Made by a program: the position numbers and the translations under genes | Notes under the pieces: model-generated | What the model saw: only the letters and a program-made list of their open reading frames with translations | What the model was told of the DNA's origin: nothing | The model's database searches: none | NCBI RefSeq assembly: GCF_037126465.1 | Contig: NW_026999326.1 | Span: 620,001-684,000 of the forward strand | DNA length: 64,000 bases | Source of the DNA: Ornithodoros turicata | Taxonomy: Eukaryota; Arthropoda; Arachnida; Ixodida; Argasidae | Reading direction: 5' to 3' | Part shown: positions 23,636 to 33,495 of the stretch, one piece after another | How positions within the stretch are numbered: the first letter of the stretch is position 1 | Layout: each line of letters begins with the position of its first letter

Positions 23636-24623
23636 CACAGTAAAGTTTTTTGCACTTTTTTGGTGTAAATGGTTTGTCCCATGGCGCACACCTTTTTGGT
23701 CTTGCCTCTACACTCAAATGATAGGTGTTTTCTAATGCACCCTTTACTTAAGTTTATTCCTAATAAAACACTCCTATAATGGGTGTTTAAAAACAAAAAC
23801 ACCCTTAAAATGGGAGTATTCTATTGAAAACACCTTTTATGATGGAATTATTTGCTAGCGAATATTCCCTCCCAAATAGTGTAATAGGAGCTTCCGCGGC
23901 AGCATACCGACACCACTGGCCGAGACATACAGTTCGACGTTCTTGCTTCTGTGGCAAGCAGCACCGCGAACGCGGTAGACTTCCAGCCGTGGTTCCATCG
24001 TAGAACCTAAACCGGAGTGCAATGCGTCGCAGGCACGCCTCGTTAGCTTGTTAACACTGTGGGACCAAAGTGAGTGCAAGGCATAAAGAGACCTGGGGCA
24101 CCCTCAGTAGCCTATATTGGCGTGTCGGATGTATCATATACTGAAATAAAATTTGTTGGGGCACGTTCGTTTCATGTGGTGGGGCGGGAAACGTTTGTAA
24201 CGGTGGCGGGAGTATGTTTTTGCAAGTAACACCCACGCTTGCAACAAGTCAAAGGTATAAGCTAAATTTCTAACATCCCTCCCTGTCAAATACTGTGTTT
24301 TTAACTCAGGTTATTGTCTATAATGTGATTGCTTGCTGAGCGGAGCTGTGAAACCAGCATAATTTTTCTCTCACGAAATAAAACACAATTTTTAACACCA
24401 TACTCCCAACTCAAATGGGTGTAAAAAAGGTGCATTCGACGGAAAACACCTGTTTCAACACCCCACTTTACACTCTTAATGATCCACATTGGATAAGACG
24501 TGGTGTATGTCGATATTACACCTTTAGTAATGCACTTTTCGCACACTTTGTGGAATAGAAAAAGGTGTTTTTATAAGAATACACCTTGTTTGAGCAAATA
24601 AAGGTGTAAAATGATTTACTGTG
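23636..24623 (-). mobile_element. Non-autonomous DNA element, copy 2
   Basis: Inverted relative of 20,111-21,087, with the same CACAGTAAA and TTTACTGTG ends, 988 bp. It differs from copy 1 by scattered substitutions and small indels. The TA borders seen at copy 1 are absent here. The pair could be two insertions, or the two long terminal repeats of one 4.5-kb element. Confidence 0.65.
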
Positions 24624-25350
24624 TGGAGTAGAATTTAGTTTGATGACTTGTAATTTAATTATGTTACCTTCATTAAATTGGCAACGTGAATTAAGCCTAC
24701 ACCAAACCGTAACGCCAAAACGCGAAATTTCAGAAGTGTCATCCACATAAACCATCAGGAAGGCATGAAGTCAATTGTATTCGGTTATAAATTAAAGCTC
24801 TGCTAGCATAATGCGTCCACAACGAACGTTACACAAAAATCACAATGAAAGAATTGCTAAAGAGGAAGCGAGCTGGAGATTATAATTCATATTACTAAAA
24901 CTCGAGGCTAGGGAACTACGAAAACACAGCCGGACACTGTCCGCGTGCGCCTGTTTGCGTAGCTCGCTAGTCTCGAGGGTTTTGGTAATATGCAAACAGA
25001 AATCATATTACTCGTGTGAAAAATACACTACCGATTTTTTCATGACCAGTCATCTGAAAACACAATAAGCGCAATATAGGGTAAACGGTAGATCCTCTCG
25101 TGTATTTCTATTAGAGGCTATAATGGATAGATAAAATTGCAAGGAGGAGTTGTTGCGATACTATCTGCTTCTATGAGCTTCACACAGGTTGGCGTACGCC
25201 ACAATGAAATGTGAAAATCATCTACAAAAGATGGAATATTTCGTTTCGTTTGGTTCTGAAAAAAAAAAAAAAAAGACGAAAGAAAACAACAACGCGGGAG
25301 ACATGCGTCGGTGTTATTTTTACAGCTCCACTCAGTGGCTTCGCTCCAGC
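24624..25350. other. Spacer with an imperfect hairpin
   Basis: 24,897-24,985 folds imperfectly: AAACTCGAGGCTAGGGAACT pairs with the end CTAGTCTCGAGGGTTTT. A poly-A run lies at 25,260-25,274. No gene. Confidence 0.5.
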
Positions 25351-25391
25351 CACGGTGTAAGATATATATATAGTTAGGTGAGGAAGCTCCC
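25351..25391 (+). repeat. P-element left TIR
   Basis: 41-bp perfect inverted match to 29,700-29,740. It starts CACGGTGTAAG and includes an AT-rich run ATATATATAT. Confidence 0.95.
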
Positions 25392-26007
25392 CCACCGCTG
25401 CCCGCGAAGCGCCGACCAGATAATGTTCAAGGTCGTTCAGGGTTCTCCCCCTACGCAAGATGTGGCGCTGACAATCGTGGGCTTCTCTCTTCCAAACTTT
25501 GCACTGGCATAACCGCAAAGTATGGGGTTGCTGAAATTGAACTCTCGCGCAGTGTAGCGACGGGATAGAATGCATATAGCTTGTTTGGTGTTTTTGGAGA
25601 GTTTATATGTTGTAGAACCTTGTCAAACACCTTTACTAATTTAACAGTATTAATTTGGAATAGCAGCGTGTTACAATAATAGCCACTACGACGACTTCGT
25701 TCCATTTTCGCTTCGTTTGCACCCCGAATTTTATTGCACCTTGTAAAAACAGGTCATCGTCCAGGGAACAGGGAGGGAACAGAAAACAAGTCGAGGGAAC
25801 TTGGTTCTCTTGTTTTGTAGATATTTTTGTGAAATAAAGGGCAGCTTTCACTGTGGTATCGGACTCTCGGACCCATGCTCTGTGCTTATATAAGCTGGCG
25901 TCTTGGGCCGCTGCGTATAGTTGGACCTCCGCTTTTTTCTCGAGAAATCCAAACGTGACAACACTCTGAAGACGACGCAAAATCAGTGAGTGGCTGCATG
26001 CACAGTA

Positions 26008-29000
26008 ATGGGTAGAAAGTGTTTCGTTCCGAATTGCCGTTCCGGCTATGATTCCACGAGCGAAAAAGTATCTCTCTTCAAAGCGCCGTCGGACGCTCAA
26101 AGGCTAGCAATATGGAACCGTGCAATCCCTCGTCAGGATCGAGACATTCGACCTACTGACAGTGTCTGCGAAAAGCACTTCATGGACTGCATGATTTCCA
26201 GGGTATACCACTCCGAAATTAATGGACATATTCTGCTGCACGAGAAAAAGAAGTGCCCGGTGTTGTTGCCGCACGCTGTGCCAACTATCTTCCCTGGATG
26301 TCCGACGTATCTGTCCTCAATTAAGCCTGCTAGGAAGCCTCCGAAGCGAAGATCCGTCGCTGACGTCCCTTCGTCATCGAGGTCTAAGGAGCGATGTGTC
26401 GTGTCTATCGAAAGTGGTGTCTGTGAAGGTGGTGATGCTGCTGCGATTGGTCGAGATGTACTTAACGACGACGATGAAACTGCTGGAGTGCCCCCGAAGG
26501 AAATTCTCATCAATCATGTGTTGAATTACGATGTGCTGCTGACGAAGCTCGATGAAGTACGCCTTCCGAACGAAACTTGGAATTACCACGTAAATTCGCA
26601 CTTTGAAGTTGAGAGAGTCATGTTCTGTCAGATGGTGGCGACAAAGGACGTAGAATGCTCACCTACCTGTGTAAAGATGTTGTCAATATCCCCGGCTTCA
26701 GACAGGCGACTGGTCCTTCGGAGTTTTGTCTACGACATACACGTCGAAACAACGTTGGCTTTTGGAGGGATAGATGTCAATTCAATACCCGCCCTAACTA
26801 GTGTCATCACCAACTTTCACAACCTACATGTGTGTCCAGGTGGACCTGATTTCCAAAAGTACCCTGCAGCTCAACCAGAATGTGCGTATGTCGACAAAGC
26901 CAGCACGTGGAGACATAAGAAGTGTACATTACACGTGGATGGGGAATCGCCTTGTAAACACTGTCATGGCTTGTACGATACATTACGTATCCATACCATG
27001 CGGCGGCAGAAGAGAACACATCAACTGAAACGCGTACGTCTTCCGCTAACACCATCTAAGAAGCAGCGTGTTGATGTAATCCGCAAAGCTAGAATATCCT
27101 CATACCGTTCAAGAATGAGACTACTCGCAGCAAAACAGCGCTTGGAAGAAGAACTGCTTTTGTGCCAGAAGCAACTCTACGAGCTGGAAGAAGAGCAGCT
27201 GAAGGATATCATCAGTAGATCCAACCTTCCTGATGCTCAACAAATGATTCTGCGCGAATGCATTGCTGCTGGTCGATGCAAAACAAAAAAAGGTCGCCGA
27301 TACACTGAGGATTGGTTGCTGTTATGCCTACTTTTGCATGTTCGCTCACCTTCTGCGTACAGATTCCTGCTGGCCAATGACATCCTGCCACTGCCGACCG
27401 TGAGAACCATTCGCAAATACATATCTTCTGTCGGCCTGAAATGTGGCCTTGACGAGGCATTCTTCAAAGCGATGCAAACAAAGCTTCGTAGTATGTCCAG
27501 CTTCAAGAGACATGGAAATCTTGTGTTCGATGAAATACAGGTGAGGAAAAGCAGGACATGCAACTCAAAAGATATGACATATGTAGGTCTAGTTGACCAC
27601 GGTGACAATACAGAACCCACAACTGAGTTGGCAGATCACGGCCTTGTGTTTGCACCGTATGCCGATAGCTATGTACAGCCAATTGGTGTGTTCGCATCTC
27701 GAAATGCCACGAAAGGAACAGTTATTGCACAGCTTGTCCTTCAAGCAATTGTATTACTGGAAGGTGCTGGTGCTCTTGTTGACGGAATTGTATGCGACGG
27801 CGCAAATCCAAACAGGCGCATGTGGACCGAACTCGGTATATGTGGGAAGAAAGGGAATTGTAGCAACTTCTTTGAGCATCCACTTGATTCAGACAGGAAA
27901 GTGTATGCATTTTCTGATGTTCCGCATCTGGTGAAATGCATAAGAAATCGCCTGCACAAGAATAAATTTCTAAAAGTGAGTGGCAAGTTTGTAAAGTGGA
28001 CAGATTATACTGCCCTGTACAGAGAAGACAAAGTTGTGCCAGCTGGATTTCGTGTGTGCCCTAGGCTCACCCAGTCACACTTATATCCCACGAATTGCGA
28101 CAAGATGCGTGTGCGCCTTGCAACGCAAGTATTTAGCAACTCTGTAGCCCAGGGATTAATCTTCTACAAAGATCGCGGTATTGGAAGCCTCGCGGACTGC
28201 GACGGGACAGTCGAATTCACAAGAAGAATAAATGACATGTTTGATGCCCTAAATCGTCGCTTCTCTGCTGAGGGAGTTACGTACAGAGGAAGGGACTGGT
28301 CCACACTTGAAGATTCATTAAAGTGGCTAGACAACTGGGAAGAAGAGGTTCACAGTGGTGCAATATTGAAAGACATGTTCCTGACAGCCAATACTGCCGA
28401 AGGATTGCGTGTTACTCTGAGGTCAACGTTAGATTTATGTACTTACTTAATCAAAAATTGTGGCTTCAAGCATGTCCTTACTGGGAAACTAAATCAGACT
28501 GCTTGGAGCGCTTTTTTGGAAAAATTCGTCTTGCAGGAAGTCAGAACGATCACCCAACCATGACAACGTTCCTGCAGTTGTATCGCATGCTGTCAATGTA
28601 CAGTATTTTAAAACCACCAAAGTTCGGGAATTGTGAAGTCCTGGCCAACGAGGCACCTATACTGAAACTCTCAGACTTTCTCTGTGCATTTAAGAACAAT
28701 AATGATCATGATACCTTGCAGGAGCTGAAGTCGAGGATTGACGCGCTAGTGGGCACCGAAGAATGGAATGTGACGACATAGTCGTAGGCGACAGCACCTC
28801 ACCTGCAGTAGCCGACTGTATTTTGTATTACGTCACAGGGTTCCTAACCCGAAAAATGAAGAGGCTCATAAGTTGTTCAAAGTGCATTAGTGCTTTAACT
28901 GTTCACGCGCCACAGGTGCCAGAAGCTGCACTCACAAATGTCAAAAGTAGAGGTGGACTGCAGCATCCAAACATGAAACTGTACGCGATCTTGAGGCTGC

Positions 29001-29237
29001 AGAGACTATTTTTCTGCCCATGCCAATGAACAGACAATTTTTTGGGACACGATCGAGCACGTCCTTGACGTGTGCACACTAACGTTTCCCTGTGATACTC
29101 ACAAAACCGAGTTGCTGTCAAAGATCCTGCAGTATTACGTCTTGATGCGAATGCGTCAATACTGCAAGCAAATGAATGCAATGGACAAAAAAGAGACCCG
29201 TGAAAAGAAGAAAAGTTCACACTTTTGCACAACGTAG
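26008..29237 (+). pseudogene. THAP-domain P-element transposase, frameshifted
   Basis: The frame opens at 25,990. I prefer the ATG at 26,008 because MGRKCFVPNC puts the zinc finger at the N-terminus, as in THAP proteins. C5, C10, C54 and H57 are the C2CH ligands, and AVPTIF (90-95) closes the domain. A charged coiled coil follows (about 366-405: RLEEELLLCQKQLYELEEEQ). The RNase H-like core has LVFDEIQVR (D508) and IVCDGANPN (D597), and FSDVPHLVKCIRN (from 635) is typical of the family. The first frame runs to 28,563. Family similarity leaves it near 28,496, just before a CLERFFG motif, and continues in other frames, with changes near 28,770, 28,987 and 29,037. The C-terminal segment (FPCDTHK, RMRQYCK) ends at 29,237. 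An AATAAA lies at 29,275. It is related to THAP9. Confidence 0.9.
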
Positions 29238-29274
29238 ACATTTTCGCTTGAGTGTTCTGCCATGCAGCGACGAG

Positions 29275-29280
29275 AATAAA
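29275..29280 (+). terminator. Likely polyadenylation signal of the P element
   Basis: AATAAA 38 bases after the last transposase stop, followed by TAAACTTGTACTTGG. Confidence 0.5.
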
Positions 29281-29699
29281 TAAACTTGTACTTGGAATAT
29301 TTCGTTTGAATTGCTGTGGATTCGAAAATAGTTTGAAAATGGATACGCATACACCAACAAAGTTTCTCTCGACAAAACAATAAAGAGCAAAACATGACAC
29401 GATGGCTGGAATAAACGCCGTCCACTGCATCGGATCATGATTACTTAGCTGGCGCGGATACACACGCGGAAAGTAACTATAAATGTTGCAGTTTCATCAT
29501 AAGTTCGAGCCAGTGTCAGCCTCTATCTTTGCTTGCTACCCTTTTAAAATGCCGGCTACCGTGCACACACACATTTACTTCAACGCGCTCTTCCCATCCC
29601 ACGCCCCTCAGCCGCCTCAGCCCACCGTTCTTCGCGCCATCTAGTGAGAGCCGCGGAGGGCGGAGGCGGAGGTGAACATTAGGAGGCCGTCCGGGCGCC

Positions 29700-29740
29700 G
29701 GGAGCTTCCTCACCTAACTATATATATATCTTACACCGTG
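29700..29740 (-). repeat. P-element right TIR
   Basis: Perfect inverted match to 25,351-25,391, followed directly by the GCTCCAGC duplication. Confidence 0.95.
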
Positions 29741-29748
29741 GCTCCAGC

Positions 29749-31317
29749 TACGCATCCCTATTTCTCCTCTTTTTTTCTTTTTTTGCTTGGGGGCCGTACA
29801 CTAAGTTCCCGCTTTTGCAACGCGTTCTAGGAATCGCCTCCCTCTGCTTCCATGGCATGCGTGTGTATTTGCTTCGTCCTGTGTGCCGCTTTTTAATAAG
29901 GTGTCATGATGACGTGCGTATACGTGAGTTTCTTGACGACATTCGAGTTGTTACTTGTGTGGGCGACGTGAGGAATTTTTCTGAAGACAACGATCGCACA
30001 GATTTTCAATCGGAACACGGAATATCCAGTGCACGCCATTTTCCGGAAGGAGGGCGAGAAAACCCGTGGAAGCATTTTTGTGGAAGGTACGTAAAGGAAA
30101 TTTTCTTGTATATAGTTTTTGGTGTATGTATGTGTGTGCGTGCGTGCGCGCGCGCGTGTGTGTGTGTAAGTCTTGTTTCAAAGGAAAAAAATATGCTTGA
30201 ATATCTCGTAAATGGAAAGTGACACTTTAGAAGTTGATGTAACTTTGAATTTCTAGTATTTGTGATACCGTATTTTCAGATTCCCTATTATACATTTGAG
30301 ATCGATTGCATGTCGCGTGATAGGCACTGAGGATATCGGCAAGGCCTGCAGCGAACGAAAGCGGATAGGAAAACCATCAGGGCGTGAGCCGGAACAGCAA
30401 CAAACGCGGAATAATGTGAGTGTTTACATATCTTGAACGGTGTATTATTGGCACCAAATTTCTGTCTTTCTGTTGCTTTCCATACGAGTCGAATGGAAAG
30501 CAACAGAAAGCAACAGAAATTTTGTGCCGATAATGCGCACGTTGTCGAGTGATTCGACACCGTGCCTGAGGGTGCTGCTCACCAGACTGTTTATCCCTCT
30601 GGTTTGACAAGCATTATCGTTACTTTTTCTTGTTGAAGATGTATACGCATATTCTTGGTATACATAGAGCTACTAAACTTATTTGGAGACTCTAGGTATG
30701 CCTGTGGTCGCAACCGTCTGCGTTTTGAGTATGGCAATTTACCGTCATGAACTTTTATAGTTTTGTCACTGCGTGGAGCAAATCACTTTCGTAGATGCAG
30801 ACATGCTCACTCCATTTGGTAATCACTATTCGGTATTTCGTGTATTATTTTGTATTACCCCTTTGGTTATCGTACCTGGTCTGACGGTGATTGATTGATT
30901 ATTTAAAAGAAAACCAGGGAGAAATTGAACTTGTCTCCTGACTAGTTGTGCTACTCCTAATACAAAACAACAAACAAACAAACAACCCAAAACAAACAAA
31001 AGTACATTCCCCATCCCCAACAATTAGTGTGTTTGTACACTAGGTGTAAGTGAATAAATATCACTAGAACATGGAGAGAAAGAGATACGCACTAATGCAA
31101 AGGTACACACTGATGCAAAGATATACACTAATACACACTACAAACATACACACTGATAGAAGCACTCACACAAAATCCTAAAATATGAGCTCCATGTCGC
31201 AGCTCACAAGGAAGTTCTCAATTTCTCCTTTTTTTTCCTTTTTCTCCTTTTTCAACCTCTTCTTTTCTCTGTATTCACTGAAGAAAGTTCCCTCCCCCCT
31301 TGACGTTTCCCCCCTAC
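29749..31317. other. Spacer with GT microsatellite and short repeats
   Basis: An alternating purine-pyrimidine run (GT/GC) lies at ~30,117-30,168, and TGATTGATTGATT at ~30,890. A loose repeat of ACACTAATGCAAAG/ACACTGATGCAAAG occurs at 31,085-31,150. The frame 29,815-30,222 crosses the GT run and is not supported as a gene. Confidence 0.5.
30433..30545. repeat. Hairpin, ~45-bp arms
   Basis: TCTTTCTGTTGCTTTCCAT (ending 30,483) pairs with ATGGAAAGCAACAGAAAG (from ~30,493). The pairing extends outward through CACCAAATTTCTG and AATTTTGTGCC with mismatches. The loop is ~9 bases. Confidence 0.75.
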
Positions 31318-33000
31318 AAGTACTGCAAGAGTGCCTCCAGTAATTATCAATTCATTGGCATAACTACATTAATAGATAAGCTACCTAACACATGCTCAGC
31401 CGGGCCAGATGGCATCGATAGCAAAATTCTAAAGTCAACGGTCCAGTACTCCAGCCTCCTCCTGAGTTGCCTTTATCAAGATTCTCTATGTGAAGGTGAA
31501 TTACCCGTCGACTGGTTGCAAGCCAATATTATACCCATCCATAAAAGCGGCATTCCTAGCACAGTGACAATTACCGCCCGATCTCGCTGACATCAATCCC
31601 ATGCAAAATTCTAGAGCATATACGGTTTCTCATATAATGAACCATCTTGATGCTAACGGTATTCTTTTCAAAAACCAACATGGCTTTCGAGAAGCATTTC
31701 TCATGCGAGAAACAACTATTTGAATTAGTGACCGATCTTCACAATTGCCTGCATTCAAATGGCCAAATTGACGCCTTATTTATTGATTTTAAAAAGGCTT
31801 TTGATAAGGTCCCCCATCAACGACTCCTTCTAAAGACTCCTAACTACAAGCTACATCCTCAAGTTCTAAAATGGTTGCGTGCTTTCCTTCAAAATAGATA
31901 TCAATCGGTTATCATGGATGGTAAAAAGTCTCCACACAGTTTGGTGAAGTCCGGAGTCCCTCAAGGTTCTGTGTTGGGTCCTTTCCTGTTTTTGATGTAC
32001 ATTAACGATTTACCTGACTCTGTTCAATCAACAATCAGGTTGTATGCAGACGATTGTATTATTTACCGAAGTATCAAATCAGTAAGGGATTGCGAGATTC
32101 TTCAATCTGACCTGGATAGTCTTTACTCCTGGTGTTCTAATGGCTTATGGAAATCAATGACGATAAATCTAAATGCATGACAGTCACTTCTCTGACAGTC
32201 CCATATATGTATACATACACAACTCCGCATTCTTCACTGCAAAGAACCTCTGCGTATAAATATCTCGGTGTCACTATAACAAGCGACCTCACCTGGACCT
32301 CACACATAAATTCCATCGTGACTCAAGCAAATAAATCATTAGGCTTTATTAAGCGTCACCTGCACCTGGCCTCACCTGAAACGAAGTCTCTGGCTTACAC
32401 AACCTTAGTCCGACCACAGCTGGGATATGCCTCTACAATCTGGAACCCATCCCAACATCTCTTAATCGATAAAGTAGGATCTGTACAGAACAGAGCAGCG
32501 CGGTTTATTGTTTGTGATTATCATCCTTTTTCCAGCGTCTCAGCCATTAAAGCCCGACTCTCTCTTACTCCTTTGATTACCAGACGAAAAGTATCAGACC
32601 TGGCGTTCTTTCATAAGTTATATTATGGTCACCCCCTTCCCCACCCCAGTTACTGTCAACCACCTCACAAGTCATTTCCACGACGTGATCACCCGTACAA
32701 AGTACTTGCTCCTCCTACGCGAACCAAAAAATTCCTCTACTCTCCACACCAGCTGATGGTATCAAACTGGAATGACCTTCCTGCCCATAGCATCAGACCG
32801 AAATATATCGTCATTTATTTCCAATTGCTATGATCATTTTCAAAACGAATGAATTTCTATGTGTTGAGTAACGAATTTTGTGCATTTTTGTGTACATCGT
32901 TGTTGGTGTTTGTCTTGTTACAAAACTCCCCCCTTTATGTAATTCCCTTCACAAGGGTCTTTAAAGTAAATAAATGAAATGAAATGAAATGAAATGAAAT
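31318..33000 (+). pseudogene. CR1/L2-like LINE, 5'-truncated
   Basis: Starts inside the pre-RT region: CSAGPDGIDSKILKS (~31,395) and ANIIPIHKSG (~31,525). Then RT: FSCEKQLFELVTDL, LFIDFKKAFDKVPHQRLL (~31,775), SGVPQGSVLGPFLFLMYIND (~31,950) and TIRLYADDCIIYR (~32,030; YADD catalytic box). The post-RT region follows in another frame: AYKYLGVTITSDLTWTSHI (~32,255) and VQNRAARFI (~32,480), ending near FSPHQLMVSNWNDLP-like residues at ~32,780. Frame changes at ~31,590, ~31,650 and ~32,150 inactivate it. The 3' end is a (GAAAT)n tail (32,975-33,000), a short tandem repeat tail as used by CR1-type LINEs instead of poly-A. The endonuclease is missing. Confidence 0.9.
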
Positions 33001-33269
33001 TTCCGCAAGGGCAGTGTCTCGCTTTCTTGGGTCCCCCAGTCCGAGCACTTTCACCACGTCGAACTGAATTGAACTGAACTGAATTTTATCTCTATGTGCA
33101 TACCTCCAGTGCTTCAAGAGCAGAACAGAGGGAGGCGAAGAAACCAGAAAGAAAATGAAGAAAGTCGCGACACTGAACGACAAATTAAAGTGCCTGAAAA
33201 ATATTTAGAACCTGAGGACCTCAATAGCAATAAAAAGTCTTTGAACACGAAGTCGTGCTACGGGCGCTC

Positions 33270-33495
33270 TGTGCTGTTCAATGTTTTCAGGTCCAATCTG
33301 TGGAAACCTCAGGCCCTGAGGTAACCGCAGGGACTAAACTTTGAGGTAACCCCAGAACCCCAAGCTCTGAGGTAACCCCAGGACCTCATGCTCTGAGGTA
33401 ACTCCAGGACCTGAAGCTCTGAGGCAACCTCAAGACCTCAGATGGCCCATAATACCTCAAGACCTCAGACTCTGGGGTAACCTCAGTAATTATTT
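33270..33495. repeat. ~26-bp minisatellite, CTGAGGTAACC
   Basis: CTCTGAGGTAACCCCAGGAC recurs with variation about every 26 bp between 33,370 and 33,430, with looser copies either side. It shares the CCTCAGGACCTCA vocabulary of the 63-bp minisatellite at 23,218-23,560. Confidence 0.7.

Larger units (their letters stand above)
25351..29740 (+). mobile_element. P-element superfamily transposon, ends intact
   Basis: 4390 bp. The terminal inverted repeats are 41 bp and identical (25,351-25,391 and 29,700-29,740), beginning CACGGTGTAAGATATATATA. They are bordered by a perfect 8-bp duplication GCTCCAGC (25,343-25,350 and 29,741-29,748), the length P elements make. It encodes a THAP-domain transposase. 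The perfect ends suggest a recent insertion, yet the 3' third of the coding region is frameshifted, so this copy should not make a full transposase unless the breaks are sequencing or assembly errors. It could still be moved by an enzyme from another copy. Confidence 0.95.

Noticed and set aside
29815..30222. 135-codon frame after the P element
   Set aside because: It runs through a GT/GC microsatellite, which gives the CVRACARACV-like stretch; no family features.
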